DNA of 28,114 nt, taken from assembly GCA_027343785.1 (NCBI GenBank), contig DAHWKF010000101.1:1-28114 (forward strand), given 5' to 3'. Below the pieces are notes generated by a model. That model had not been told where the DNA came from. It saw only the letters and a list, made by a program, of their open reading frames with translations, and searched no databases. Origin of the DNA: Leptospirillum sp. GTDB taxonomy: Bacteria > Nitrospirota > Leptospirillia > Leptospirillales > Leptospirillaceae. Position numbers and translations under genes: made by a program. Below are positions 13,814-22,631 of the stretch, piece by piece; within the stretch, counting starts at the first letter, position 1; the number at the start of each line of letters is the position of its first letter.

Positions 13814-15880
13814 GTGGCAAATCGGCTTTCCGGGGAGACGAGCCCCTATCTGAGACAACATTCGGACAATCCGGTGGACTGGTATCCCTGGTGTCCGGAA
13901 GCGTTTGAAAAAGCGAGACGGGAAGAAAAACCCGTGCTTTTGTCGATTGGCTACGCCGCCTGTCATTGGTGCCACGTCATGGCGCATGAATCGTTTGAAA
14001 ATACTTCTGTCGCAAATGTCATGAATGAATTTTTTGTCAATATCAAGGTGGATCGGGAGGAACGTCCGGATCTGGATCAGATTTACCAGATGGCGCACAC
14101 CATGATCACCCGGAGAAACGGCGGGTGGCCATTAACGATGTTTCTGACGCCATCGCAAATTCCTTTTGCCGGTGGAACCTATTTTCCGGCTCAACCCCGA
14201 TTCGGTCTTCCGGGTTTTGTGCAGGTTCTGGAACAGATTCGCGATTTTTATCGTGAACACAAGGATGATCTGGAAAAAACAGATCATCCGATTCTGCAGT
14301 ATCTGAACCAGACAAACCCTTCGAATTCTGGTCGGGAAGTCGATCTGGATCTGACACCTGTCGAAGGGCTCCTGGGTAGCCTGAAGGCTCGTTTTGACAC
14401 GGAGTACGGGGGTTTTGGAAACGCGCCCAAATTTCCCCACGCCATGGACATTTCCTTTTTGCTTCGTCGGTATCAAAGGCAGGGTGACCAGTCGGCGTTT
14501 CAGATGGCCAGCCTGACGCTGCACCGCATGAAAGGCGGGGGGATCTGGGACCATGTAGGGGGTGGTTTTGCGCGTTACAGCGTTGACGATCGCTGGCTCA
14601 TCCCTCATTTTGAGAAAATGCTTTATGATAATGCCCTTCTCCTTGAAACATTGAGCCTCGCTGGCCGGGCATCGGGAGATCTCCGTTTTGAGAAAACGGC
14701 GGAAGATCTGGTGGGGTGGCTTTTTAGGGAGATGCGATCCGACGGGGGTGTCTTTTATTCCTCCCTTGATGCGGATTCCGAAGGAGAAGAAGGCCGGTTT
14801 TACGTTTTTCAGAAGGATGAAGTCCGAAAAATTCTCACGGACGGGGAGTTCCGTGTGGCTTCCGAATATTATGGACTGACCGGTCCACCGAATTTTGAGG
14901 ATCACGCCTGGCATCTTTACGAGGCCAAACCGGTCGGAGAACTTTCCCGCCAGTTCGGTTTGTCTGAAACCGAAATCGAAGCCCGCCTCCAGTCGTCGCG
15001 TAAAAAATTGTTTGAATGGCGTTCTTCCCGGGTGAGACCCGGCCTGGACGACAAGGTACTGGCTTCGTGGAATGCCCTGATGATTCGGTCGCTTCTCCTC
15101 TCCGGCCGCATGTTTGAAAGGCAGGAGTGGATCGCAGCCGGGCGGCAGGCGCTCGATTTCGTTCGCAGCCGGATGTGGAAGGACGGAAAACTGATGGCTG
15201 TCTGGAGCGATCGGCCCCTTCCCGCTTATCTGGATGATTATGCCTTTCTGCTTTGGGCTCTCCTCGAATCGGTGCGGGTGGATTTCCGTTTGGAAGATCT
15301 CGATTTCGCGATCCGGATCGCGGATGTCCTCCTGGAGGAGTTTCTGGACCCGGAAGCTGGAGGGTTCTACTTTACGGGGCATCATCACGAAACGCTCATC
15401 CACCGTCCAAAGAATGGACATGATGGAGCCCTGCCTTCGGGAAACGCGATTGCTGCCCAGTCGCTCCTGTGGCTTTCAAACCTCACGGGAAATCCGGATT
15501 ACATGACGGCAGCCGAAAGGACCTTGCGTCTTTTTTTTCCGGCAATGAAAGAGCAGCCGGCCGGATATACTTCCATGATCGAGGCTCTGGAAACATTTTC
15601 AAGTCCCCCCTCCGTCGTCCTCTTGTCCGGTCCGGAGGCTTCCGGGTGGAAGACAGAAATTGATCGGGATCTGGATCCGGAGTCATTTGTGGTGGATTTG
15701 ACGTCTTTTGCCGATCAAACCTCCCGTCTCCCGGAAGCCATGAGAAAGCATTTTCCGGCCGGCGGGACAACCGGATGGGTGTGCAGGGGAACCGTCTGCC
15801 TCCCACCCTCGGATCGTCTGGAGGACATCCGTCGTCAGCTTGATCCGGATGAAGGTTTTCCTGCCGGTGGTTTTGACTGA
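13814..15880 (+). CDS. Thioredoxin-fold DUF255 protein (YyaL / SSP411 family)
   Basis: 688 residues from GTG 13814, with AGGGGG 5 bases upstream. The frame is open to 13676, but the family consensus start (M-ANRL...ETSPYL.QH..NPVDWYPW) decides for 13814. The N-terminal thioredoxin-like DUF255 domain (1-~165) has the CHWC redox motif (C50/C53) in AACHWCHVMAHESF, followed by DREERPDLDQIY. The rest is an alpha/alpha six-barrel-like part resembling N-acylglucosamine epimerase/glycosidase folds (GGFGNAPKFPH, GGIWDHVGGGFARYS, PHFEKMLYDNALL). The biochemical role of the family is not established. It is the first gene of a tight run; its TGA overlaps the next ATG by one base. Confidence 0.9.
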   Translation: MANRLSGETSPYLRQHSDNPVDWYPWCPEAFEKARREEKPVLLSIGYAACHWCHVMAHESFENTSVANVMNEFFVNIKVDREERPDLDQIYQMAHTMITRRNGGWPLTMFLTPSQIPFAGGTYFPAQPRFGLPGFVQVLEQIRDFYREHKDDLEKTDHPILQYLNQTNPSNSGREVDLDLTPVEGLLGSLKARFDTEYGGFGNAPKFPHAMDISFLLRRYQRQGDQSAFQMASLTLHRMKGGGIWDHVGGGFARYSVDDRWLIPHFEKMLYDNALLLETLSLAGRASGDLRFEKTAEDLVGWLFREMRSDGGVFYSSLDADSEGEEGRFYVFQKDEVRKILTDGEFRVASEYYGLTGPPNFEDHAWHLYEAKPVGELSRQFGLSETEIEARLQSSRKKLFEWRSSRVRPGLDDKVLASWNALMIRSLLLSGRMFERQEWIAAGRQALDFVRSRMWKDGKLMAVWSDRPLPAYLDDYAFLLWALLESVRVDFRLEDLDFAIRIADVLLEEFLDPEAGGFYFTGHHHETLIHRPKNGHDGALPSGNAIAAQSLLWLSNLTGNPDYMTAAERTLRLFFPAMKEQPAGYTSMIEALETFSSPPSVVLLSGPEASGWKTEIDRDLDPESFVVDLTSFADQTSRLPEAMRKHFPAGGTTGWVCRGTVCLPPSDRLEDIRRQLDPDEGFPAGGFD

Positions 15881-16566
15881 TGGGCAACAATACGTTCGCG
15901 TTTGGGCCGGACGGAGGACTGGAGCAGACGGTGTCTGCCCCTTTTTCGGGGACCATTTTTCTTCTTCACGGACTGGGCGCTGACAGCAACGATCTGGCAG
16001 GGATCATTCCCTACCTGGGTCTTTCGGGTGAGAAGGCGGTTCGCTTTCTGATGCCGAACGCTCCTTTCCGTTCGGTCCGGGTGAATCAGGGAATGCGGAT
16101 GAGGGCCTGGTATGATATTGTCTCAGCCCGGCTTGAGCACGAACCGGACTGGGAGGGAATCTCGACATCTTCAGACACGCTTCTGTCATGGGTCGAAGAG
16201 GAAAAGAAACGGGGTGTGCCGGCCGACAAGATTTTTCTGGCGGGGTTCTCTCAGGGAGGACTGGTCTGTCTGGCAGCCGGTCTGAAAAGTACGGATGAAC
16301 TGGGCGGAATTCTGGCATTGTCGACATATGATCCCGATCCGGAGACCCTGGCACGAAGATGGACCGGGCATCGGGTCCAGTCTCTTTTTATGGGACATGG
16401 AACGGCGGATCCCGTCGTCCCTTACACCCTTGGACAGGAGACCTTTCAGGGTTTTTCTCGACTGGGCTGGAAAGGGCAATGGTTTTCCCACCGGGAAAAC
16501 CACACCCTGACTTTGGACGAACTGAAAGAAATCAGTCGATGGCTCCTCTCAACCGTTCAGGCTTGA
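15880..16566 (+). CDS. Alpha/beta-hydrolase, phospholipase/carboxylesterase family
   Basis: 228 residues, with the ATG sharing one base with the preceding stop. Visible elements are the oxyanion loop LLHGLGADSNDL near residue 30, the nucleophile elbow GFSQGG, the acid in HGTADPVVPY and the base in RENHTL. This order and spacing fit the small carboxylesterase/acyl-protein thioesterase family (EstB, YpfH-like). There is no signal peptide, so it is cytoplasmic. It hydrolyses short carboxylic esters; the natural substrate cannot be told. It lies in the middle of a tightly packed operon and overlaps the next gene's likely start by 28 bases. Confidence 0.9.
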   Translation: MGNNTFAFGPDGGLEQTVSAPFSGTIFLLHGLGADSNDLAGIIPYLGLSGEKAVRFLMPNAPFRSVRVNQGMRMRAWYDIVSARLEHEPDWEGISTSSDTLLSWVEEEKKRGVPADKIFLAGFSQGGLVCLAAGLKSTDELGGILALSTYDPDPETLARRWTGHRVQSLFMGHGTADPVVPYTLGQETFQGFSRLGWKGQWFSHRENHTLTLDELKEISRWLLSTVQA

Positions 16567-16946
16567 TAAGATATATTGTTTTTTCTTGTCTGCTCTATCT
16601 ATCCTTTCCATCGGTCCTGTTCGCCCGTGAGCCGGAAAACCTTGTTCAGCCGGACGTCCACTGGCAAAATCCAGGTGAGCTGAATGACGGGACAGCCGTT
16701 TTTGTTATCCACCGTCGGCCGGAAAGTTTCGTTGACGTCCGTCTGGACGGGATCAAGATTCTCTCCCGGAGTCTGACAGGCCCTGGTCCGGTCCGGATTG
16801 TTATCGATCATCTCGCGTCGGGTTGGCATCGCGTTACTTTTCGCCTTGCCCGTCCTGATCAATATGAGTTTGGAGAGGAGCAGGTGTTCAGGATCCATGT
16901 TCCGGCAATATCCGTTCTCCAGAAGGGTGTTCTCGAGAAAGAGTGA
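16539..16946 (+). CDS. Small exported protein of unknown function
   Basis: 135 residues from ATG 16539. The frame is open further upstream, but that part runs inside the esterase gene, and the chosen start places a signal peptide correctly (RYIVFSCLLYLSFPSVLFA, cleavage likely after LFA). An in-frame TTG at 16563 is an alternative. No strong ribosome binding site is seen, so translation may be coupled to the overlapping esterase gene. The mature part is short and beta-rich (FVDVRLDGIKILSRS, RVTFRLARPDQYEFG), consistent with an Ig-like or bacterial-proline-poor beta domain, but no family was recognised. It overlaps the start of def by 4 bases, so it belongs to the same operon. Confidence 0.65.
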   Translation: MAPLNRSGLIRYIVFSCLLYLSFPSVLFAREPENLVQPDVHWQNPGELNDGTAVFVIHRRPESFVDVRLDGIKILSRSLTGPGPVRIVIDHLASGWHRVTFRLARPDQYEFGEEQVFRIHVPAISVLQKGVLEKE

Positions 16947-17497
16947 GTAGAGGTGCTGATCAGTTGAAGCCAACCGGAATCCTCCCTTATGGTGATCCCC
17001 GTCTCAAATTGCGCTCCGAAGAGGTGACCCGCATCGACCAGCATTTGTGTGATCTTGTAAAAAGCATGTTCGAGATGCTTTATGTCGTTCCCGGTATTGG
17101 GATCGCGGCTCCCCAGGTCGGTTGCAACCAGCGGTTTTTTGTCTTTGACATGAATCGCCGGGCGGATCCCTCAAAACGAACTCCGGTTACGTTGATCAAT
17201 CCGGTTGTCACCGCCCAGGAAGGGACGATGACGGGAGAGGAAGGCTGCCTCAGCTTTCCGGGCGTTTTTGTTCCGGTCGAACGATCCTTTCGGATCGAGA
17301 TCAAGGGCACAGACTTGGACGGAAAAGAGCTGGTCTTTCAAGGGGAAGGACTGTTTGCCCGTTTGATCCAGCATGAGATGGATCACCTGGAAGGCATCCT
17401 CCTGTCCGAAAGGATGACGCGGTGGGACCGGCTTCGTCTTCATCAAGAAATAAAGGCGATCGAAAGAAAAGGAAAGAAAGGTGGACGTGGATTTTGA
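16943..17497 (+). CDS. def: Peptide deformylase
   Basis: 184 residues from GTG 16943, overlapping the previous stop (GTGA). All three family motifs are present: GIGIAAPQVG, EEGCLSFPG with metal ligand C102, and QHEMDHLEG with H144, E145 and H148. The enzyme removes the formyl group from the initiator methionine of new proteins and needs a divalent metal, often Fe2+. The gene overlaps fmt, which installs that formyl group, by 17 bases; def-fmt pairing is a common bacterial arrangement. The C-terminal tail is lysine-rich (IKAIERKGKKGGRG), ordinary for the family. The internal start and length agree with type-1 deformylases. Confidence 0.96.
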   Translation: MSRGADQLKPTGILPYGDPRLKLRSEEVTRIDQHLCDLVKSMFEMLYVVPGIGIAAPQVGCNQRFFVFDMNRRADPSKRTPVTLINPVVTAQEGTMTGEEGCLSFPGVFVPVERSFRIEIKGTDLDGKELVFQGEGLFARLIQHEMDHLEGILLSERMTRWDRLRLHQEIKAIERKGKKGGRGF

Positions 17498-18470
17498 TCC
17501 GGGGCGCTTCAGGGTGGTTTTTATGGGGACACCCCTGATTGCCGTCCCGTTTCTCGAGGTACTTGTCCGGAGCAAATTTGAAGTATCCGGTGTTGTGAGC
17601 CGGCCGGATCGACCTGCAGGCCGGGGATACAACATAGCCCCTTCTCCCGTCAGTGATTTTTCCCGGAACCACCAGATACCCGTACTGACCCCCTTGTCGC
17701 TGAAACATGCCGATGACTGGAAAGAGATTCGAAACTGGTCTCCCGATGTCATAGTCGTTGTGGCCTATGGTAAGATCCTACCGAAGGGATTGCTCGAACT
17801 GCCCCGTTTCGGATGCATCAATGTTCATGCGTCGATTCTTCCACAACTGCGGGGGGCGTCTCCGATCCAGTGGGCCATCCTGAAAGGATTGCGGGTTACG
17901 GGACTGACTGTGATGAAGATGGACGAAGGGATGGACACGGGACCAGTGTTGGCGAGTCTTCCTATCCCTGTTGACGCGCGGGAAACGACACCCACCCTGA
18001 CCCGAAAAATGATGGAACAGGGACCTCCTTTTCTCGTGAAACAGCTCTCGGCGTATCTGTCCGGTGACCTCGAGCCTTCACCCCAGGAAGGACAGGCGTC
18101 GGTGGCACCCCTGATCCGGAAAGAGGATGGGAAGATGGATTTTACCCGTCCGGCGACGGAAGTGGACCGCCATGTCAGGGCCATGACTCCATGGCCGGGA
18201 GCCTTCTGCGATTCCCCCCTGGGAGTCGTTAAAATTCTTTCGGGATCGGTGTATGAATCCGAAATGCCGGAAACCGGGCAGCCCGGAACTGTCGTGGAAG
18301 ATTCCCGGCACCGGATGCTGGTTTCCTGCGGTGAGGGTTTTTATTGTGTGGAAGAAATCCAGAAACCGGGAAAGCGCGTTATGACTTCGGAGGAGTTTTT
18401 GCGAGGGCACAGGGACTTTCCGGGCGTCGTCCTCAATGCGACCGGAAACCATTTACCGAATCATCTTTAG
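17481..18470 (+). CDS. fmt: Methionyl-tRNA formyltransferase
   Basis: 329 residues from GTG 17481, with a GGAAAGAAAG stretch directly upstream inside def. The N-terminal formyltransferase domain begins at VVFMGTPLIAVPFLEVL. The catalytic set is in INVHASILPQLRGASPIQ (N114, H116) and GMDTGPV (D152). The C-terminal OB-like domain starts around residue 215 (VDRHVRAMTPWPGAF). It transfers a formyl group from 10-formyltetrahydrofolate to Met-tRNA for initiation. Length and layout are typical. It lies between def and htpX. Confidence 0.96.
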   Translation: MDVDFDPGRFRVVFMGTPLIAVPFLEVLVRSKFEVSGVVSRPDRPAGRGYNIAPSPVSDFSRNHQIPVLTPLSLKHADDWKEIRNWSPDVIVVVAYGKILPKGLLELPRFGCINVHASILPQLRGASPIQWAILKGLRVTGLTVMKMDEGMDTGPVLASLPIPVDARETTPTLTRKMMEQGPPFLVKQLSAYLSGDLEPSPQEGQASVAPLIRKEDGKMDFTRPATEVDRHVRAMTPWPGAFCDSPLGVVKILSGSVYESEMPETGQPGTVVEDSRHRMLVSCGEGFYCVEEIQKPGKRVMTSEEFLRGHRDFPGVVLNATGNHLPNHL

Positions 18471-18498
18471 ATCCAGTCATACGGAGGCCGGAAACACA

Positions 18499-19386
18499 AT
18501 GATCAATTCAGTCAAATCTGTCCTTTTTCTGGGCGCATTGACGGGTGTTCTTCTTTTTCTTGGAAAGCACTGGGGAGGCAATACGGGCATGATCCTGGCC
18601 CTGGCGTTTTCGGTGGCGATCAATGCCGGCTCTTACTGGTTCAGTGACAGGATTGTCCTGTCCATGTATCGCGCGAAGGAAGTGACACCGGAAATGTTGG
18701 GACAGCCCCGCCTCAGGGAAATGCATGACATTCTCGAAGCGCTTGCCCGGCGGGGCAATATTCCGGTTCCCCGGTTCTATATTATCGATGATCCCTCTCC
18801 CAATGCCTTTGCGACGGGCCGTGATCCAGCGCATGCTGCCGTTGCAGTGACGACAGGCATTCTGGATCTTTTGACCCCGGAAGAGCTTTCCGGCGTTCTG
18901 GGACATGAACTGACCCATGTCATTCACAGGGACACCCTGATTTCAACGATCGCTGCATCCATTGCCGGAGCGGTTACCATGATTGCGAACATGGCCCAGT
19001 GGGCGGCGATCTTTGGTGGCAGGGAGCGTGAGGAAAGGGAAGGGGGAGGCTTGGGAGATATTGCCATGATTTTTCTGGCACCCATTGCAAGCTTCCTGAT
19101 CCAGATGGCGATCTCCCGGTCGCGTGAGTTTATGGCAGACGAAGGAGGGGCGAAATTGTGCGGTAATCCGCTCTTTTTGGCCCGGGCGCTTGCAAAACTC
19201 GAAAGAGGCGTTGAACAGGAGCCGATGAATGCCAATCCGTCCACAGCCCATATGTTCATTCTGGAGCCGTTCAAGGGTGGCGGTCTGCTGTCCCTGTTTT
19301 CGACCCACCCGGATACGGCGGAACGTATACGGAGGCTGGAGCGGATGGTTTCTTCCTCTCCGGCTCCGGCGAGGCATGCGTTTTGA
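18499..19386 (+). CDS. htpX: Membrane metalloprotease HtpX (M48)
   Basis: 295 residues from ATG 18499, with GGAGG at 18483-18487. The frame is open to 18436 but that part overlaps fmt, and the family normally begins with a hydrophobic stretch like NSVKSVLFLGALTGVLLFLG. Two N-terminal membrane segments (~5-22 and ~30-48), the zinc motif HELTH (H136, E137, H140) and a second pair of membrane segments (~150-210) match HtpX. A downstream E in EFMADEGGA is the third zinc ligand. HtpX degrades misfolded membrane proteins together with FtsH. In this window it follows fmt and precedes rpe. Confidence 0.95.
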   Translation: MINSVKSVLFLGALTGVLLFLGKHWGGNTGMILALAFSVAINAGSYWFSDRIVLSMYRAKEVTPEMLGQPRLREMHDILEALARRGNIPVPRFYIIDDPSPNAFATGRDPAHAAVAVTTGILDLLTPEELSGVLGHELTHVIHRDTLISTIAASIAGAVTMIANMAQWAAIFGGREREEREGGGLGDIAMIFLAPIASFLIQMAISRSREFMADEGGAKLCGNPLFLARALAKLERGVEQEPMNANPSTAHMFILEPFKGGGLLSLFSTHPDTAERIRRLERMVSSSPAPARHAF

Positions 19387-19397
19387 AAGGGCCTGAT

Positions 19398-20084
19398 GTG
19401 CGAAGACAGATTCTTGTGGCTCCTTCCCTTCTTGCAGGTGATTTTTCCCGACTGGGAGAGGAGGTTTCCCATGTGACGGAAGCCGGTGCGGACCTGATCC
19501 ACCTGGATGTGATGGACGGCGATTTCGTTCCAAACCTGACGTTTGGCCCGCCCGTCATCCGGGCCATCAGGGAGTTTACCTCCGTTCCCCTCGAAGCGCA
19601 TCTGATGGTCTGGCATCCGGATTCCTACCTGGATGATCTGAAGGAGGCAGGCGTCGATCGCATCATTGTCCATCAGGAATCCGACGTTCACTTGAACCGG
19701 CTGCTCGACAGAATCAGAAAAATGGGGGTTTCCCCGGGGGTCGCCGTCAATCCGGGGACGCCCGCGGTATTGCTCGAAGAGGTTCTGGACCAGGTGGATC
19801 TGGTGCTGGTCATGACGGTTAATCCGGGATTTGGTGGGCAGTCCTTCATTCCGGGTATGCTGGATAAGATCTCTCGTGTGAGGGCCATGCGTGAAGCCCG
19901 CCCTGGCCTTTCTTTCAAGATTGAGGTGGATGGAGGAATCTCGCCGAAAACAGCTTCCCGTGTCGTGGAAGCGGGTGCGGACGTTCTGGTGGCGGGAACG
20001 GCCATATTCAGAAATCCGCCTTACCGGAATGCCGTTTCCGGACTCCGGTCGTCCGCCATAGTGGAGATCGCACCTGGAATATAG
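19398..20084 (+). CDS. rpe: Ribulose-phosphate 3-epimerase
   Basis: About 228 residues from GTG 19398, chosen because AAAGGG lies 6 bases upstream; TTG 19383 overlapping the htpX stop is the alternative. A TIM-barrel enzyme that interconverts ribulose 5-phosphate and xylulose 5-phosphate in the pentose phosphate and Calvin routes. Visible motifs are VAPSLLAGDF at the N-terminus, HLDVMDGDFVPN with catalytic and metal residues, MTVNPGFGGQ, and EVDGGI followed by VAGTAIF for phosphate binding. Length is standard. It closes the def-fmt-htpX run; rpe near def/fmt is also seen in other phyla. Confidence 0.96.
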   Translation: MRRQILVAPSLLAGDFSRLGEEVSHVTEAGADLIHLDVMDGDFVPNLTFGPPVIRAIREFTSVPLEAHLMVWHPDSYLDDLKEAGVDRIIVHQESDVHLNRLLDRIRKMGVSPGVAVNPGTPAVLLEEVLDQVDLVLVMTVNPGFGGQSFIPGMLDKISRVRAMREARPGLSFKIEVDGGISPKTASRVVEAGADVLVAGTAIFRNPPYRNAVSGLRSSAIVEIAPGI

Positions 20085-20136
20085 ATTATCCGAAGAAGGG
20101 TTTCTTTTCTTTTTCGCCTGTTTTTTGGAATTCTCG

Positions 20137-20165
20137 TTGCAATTTTCCTTAGTTATGTGTAGTTT
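20137..20165 (+). promoter_or_regulatory. Weak sigma-70-like promoter ahead of the RDD/mre cluster
   Basis: TTGCAA (20137-20142), a 17-base spacer and TAGTTT (20160-20165), in an AT-rich, T/C-rich gap between rpe and the RDD gene. The -10 match is poor (3 of 6). A weak AAGAA/TTCTT hairpin before a T-rich stretch at about 20095-20118 could end the rpe transcript. Both are suggestions only. Confidence 0.3.
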
Positions 20166-20221
20166 TTCCCATAAAGCCTTTCCCGGGCCGCAAGCCGGTT
20201 CAGATGACACCGGAGAAAAAC

Positions 20222-20671
20222 GTGCGATTCCTTGAAATTTCGGACAGGGGTTCGTTCCTGTTTGACAGGGTGTTGTCAAAGTTTATTGATCTTCTGGTGG
20301 CGGTCGCCTTTGAAAAAGTGGGCGTATTGCTGAACAGCCCCATCGTCGGTGATGCCGGAGGAATGACGTATCTGCTGGTTGCGGACGGTTTGCCGGGAGG
20401 ACGGAGTCTGGGAAAACGTTTGACGGGACTGCTTGTCTTGAGGAAAGAGGACTCTCCTTGCCGGTTTTTCGAGTCCACGGTCAGAAATCTGACGATTGGT
20501 GCCGCCTTTTTGTTTTCCCTGATTCCTTATGCCGGACCGGTCCTTTTTATCGGCATCATAGGGTTGGAGTTTCTTCTGATGGTTGGCCAGCGGTCTGCGA
20601 GGAGGCTGGGGGACGATCTGGCCCAGACGCGCGTCGTTGTCAAGGAAGAAAGACCACCTGTGGCGGCATGA
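20222..20671 (+). CDS. RDD family membrane protein
   Basis: 149 residues from GTG 20222, with GGAG 6 bases upstream; an in-frame ATG at 20204 lacks a site. The RDD signature is visible: R and D in FDRVLSKFIDLL at the first membrane segment, GGRSLGKRLTGL in the middle, and the arginine-aspartate set in RRLGDDLAQTRVVV near the end. Hydrophobic stretches are at ~18-35, ~95-110 and ~112-130. RDD proteins are small inner-membrane proteins of mostly unknown role, with some linked to ion or solute transport. It precedes mreB by about 50 bases and may be part of the shape cluster. Confidence 0.82.
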   Translation: MRFLEISDRGSFLFDRVLSKFIDLLVAVAFEKVGVLLNSPIVGDAGGMTYLLVADGLPGGRSLGKRLTGLLVLRKEDSPCRFFESTVRNLTIGAAFLFSLIPYAGPVLFIGIIGLEFLLMVGQRSARRLGDDLAQTRVVVKEERPPVAA

Positions 20672-20683
20672 CAGGGTCATGCC
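20665..20683 (+). repeat. Hairpin over the RDD-gene stop codon
   Basis: Perfect 8-bp arms GGCATGAC (20665-20672) and GTCATGCC (20676-20683) with a 3-base loop. The left arm includes the TGA stop (20669-20671). No T-run follows. It may limit read-through into mreB or stabilise the RDD transcript end. Confidence 0.5.
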
Positions 20684-20725
20684 CGTGTCCAATACCTGAT
20701 CCAATGAGTGTTTGAGGAGGTTCCA

Positions 20726-21757
20726 TTGTCTTTGCTGGCCAGCTTGTTCGGGTTCCTATCGCAGGATCTTGCGATTGATCTTGGAACGGCCAATACTCTT
20801 GTTTATGTAAGAGGCAAGGGGATCGTCATAAACGAGCCATCGATCGTGGCGATTGACCAGAAAACCGACCAGATTCTGGCGATTGGCCATGAAGCCAAAA
20901 AAATGCTGGGCAGGACGCCGGGAAATATTGTAGCGGTCCGTCCAATGCGTAACGGTGTCATCGATAACCCGGACGTGACCCAGCAGATGCTTTCGTATTT
21001 CATCAATCAGGTTCATCAACGTTCGACGTTTGTCCGTCCACGGATGGTCGTGTGCATTCCCTCCCGCATTTCCCAGGTTGAGCAAAGGGCCGTGAAGGAT
21101 TCGGCAAGACTTGCGGGGGCGCGTGAAGTGTATCTGATCGAAGAGCCTTTGGCCGCCGCAATCGGAGCCGGACTTCCGATCATGGAGCCATCCGGTAACA
21201 TGGTGATCGATATCGGAGGGGGAACGACGGATATCGCCGTCATTTCCCTCGGTGGGATCGTTTACAGCGAATCAATCAAGGTAGCCGGGGACCAGATGGA
21301 CGAAGATATCATCCATTATATCCGGAAGAAACATAATCTCCTGATCGGGGACGCCATGGGAGAACGGATCAAGATGGAAGTCGGATCCGCCTGTGTCCAG
21401 AGTGAACCCCGCTCAATGGTCATCAAGGGCAGGGACCTTGTGCATGGGTTGCCCAAGACATTGAAGGTGACGGATGAAGAGATCAGGGAAGCCCTCTCTG
21501 ACACCATCGCCCGGATAATCCAGACGATTCAGAAGACCCTTGAAAATACGCCTCCGGAATTGTCGGCGGACATTATAGACAGGGGAATTGTCCTGACAGG
21601 TGGCGGATCAATGCTGAAAGGTCTTGACACGCGGATCCGGGATGAGATTCATCTGCCGATTGTCACAGTGGACAATCCTCTGACGACCGTTGTGATGGGT
21701 ACAGGAAAAACGCTTGAGGAACTCGATGTCCTGAAAAAAGTTTCTATCAGGGATTAG
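20726..21757 (+). CDS. mreB: Rod-shape actin homologue MreB
   Basis: 343 residues from TTG 20726, selected because GAGGAGG (20714-20720) sits 5 bases upstream; GTG 20708 is in frame but overlaps that site. MreB is a cytoplasmic actin-like filament protein that guides lateral cell-wall synthesis. The N-terminal membrane-binding stretch SLLASLFGFL is followed by phosphate-1 DLGTANTLVY, phosphate-2 DIGGGTTDIAV and the adenosine motif LTGGGSMLKGLD. The length is typical. It is followed by mreC, mreD, mrdA and rodA in the usual order. Confidence 0.97.
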   Translation: MSLLASLFGFLSQDLAIDLGTANTLVYVRGKGIVINEPSIVAIDQKTDQILAIGHEAKKMLGRTPGNIVAVRPMRNGVIDNPDVTQQMLSYFINQVHQRSTFVRPRMVVCIPSRISQVEQRAVKDSARLAGAREVYLIEEPLAAAIGAGLPIMEPSGNMVIDIGGGTTDIAVISLGGIVYSESIKVAGDQMDEDIIHYIRKKHNLLIGDAMGERIKMEVGSACVQSEPRSMVIKGRDLVHGLPKTLKVTDEEIREALSDTIARIIQTIQKTLENTPPELSADIIDRGIVLTGGGSMLKGLDTRIRDEIHLPIVTVDNPLTTVVMGTGKTLEELDVLKKVSIRD

Positions 21758-21791
21758 TCCTCAGTTCCGCAAGGCAGGAGCCGCATAAAGA

Positions 21792-22631
21792 TTGACTAAG
21801 AAAATGGGTGTGATTGTTTTCGTTTCGATCGGTGTGGTGCTCCTGTTTTTGGGGTTTTATCCGGCAATGTTTCAGAAACTTGTCATCGAACCTCCTCTTC
21901 TCGTTGTCCGGGGGGTGCTGGGGCTATTTCAGGATAGTTTTCGGTCAACGTCCTCTTTTTGGGAAAAAATTTCTCACTTGATGGAGGCTCAAAAAGAAAA
22001 CCGGATTCTCCGGCATGAAGTTCTTCTCCTGTCGACCCGTCTGGAAAAGGCGGAGTCATTGCTAGTAGAGAACGAAAGGCTCCGGGCATTGCTCGATCTT
22101 AAAAAGCGCGTGGGGAGCAAAGGGATTGCCTGCCGTCTGCTGGCAGACAATCCGACCATTGGTCATCGTACGCTCCTTGTGGATTGCGGCAGGAATCAGG
22201 GGGTCCACAGAAAAGACGGAGTGATGGGACCCCAGGGCGTCGTCGGATTTGTGGTGAAAGTTTTTCCCGATTTCTCCCAGGTTCTCTGGCTGGAGGATCC
22301 CTTCTTCGCGATGGAGGGCTTGCTTCCTGGAAGTGCGCAAAAAGGTGTGTTGCGTGGAATGGGGGTTGGTCGTCCCATGGAAATGGAGTATATTCCTGCC
22401 ATGACGCCTGTCCAGAAAGGCCAGGCGGTTGTGACGAGCGGAGAAGACGGGTTTTTCCCCCCTGGAGAGGCTATTGGTTTTGTCAAGGATATCAGGACCT
22501 CTCCCGGCCTGCTCTTCAAGAATCTGGACGTTGTTGCTGCAGAAAACTTTTCAGATCTGTCTGTCGTGTACGTCATGACCCCCCCCAGACAGTGGGTCCG
22601 GTCCTCCCTCAAATGGAAACAATCCAAATGA
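21792..22631 (+). CDS. mreC: Rod-shape protein MreC
   Basis: 279 residues, TTG start at 21792 with a GGAG 11 bases upstream; ATG 21804 is an in-frame alternative. One N-terminal membrane segment (~5-23, GVIVFVSIGVVLLFLGFY), a coiled coil (~60-97, MEAQKENRILRHEVLLLSTR onward) and a periplasmic beta domain (~105-265, with GIACRLLADNP and GEAIGFVKDI) match MreC. It links MreB filaments inside to the penicillin-binding proteins outside. The TGA overlaps the mreD ATG (ATGA), so the two are coupled. Confidence 0.95.
   Translation: MTKKMGVIVFVSIGVVLLFLGFYPAMFQKLVIEPPLLVVRGVLGLFQDSFRSTSSFWEKISHLMEAQKENRILRHEVLLLSTRLEKAESLLVENERLRALLDLKKRVGSKGIACRLLADNPTIGHRTLLVDCGRNQGVHRKDGVMGPQGVVGFVVKVFPDFSQVLWLEDPFFAMEGLLPGSAQKGVLRGMGVGRPMEMEYIPAMTPVQKGQAVVTSGEDGFFPPGEAIGFVKDIRTSPGLLFKNLDVVAAENFSDLSVVYVMTPPRQWVRSSLKWKQSK

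Noticed and set aside
14132..15421. Long minus-strand open frame (429 codons)
   Set aside because: It lies fully antisense to the DUF255 gene and shows no recognisable motif.
18924..20279. Long minus-strand open frame (451 codons)
   Set aside because: Antisense to htpX and rpe, both of which are certain; composition is arginine- and proline-rich as expected of a shadow frame.
22184..22627. Extended N-terminus of the mreD frame
   Set aside because: The extension overlaps mreC out of frame and is cysteine/arginine-rich; the MreD hydrophobic start is at 22628.
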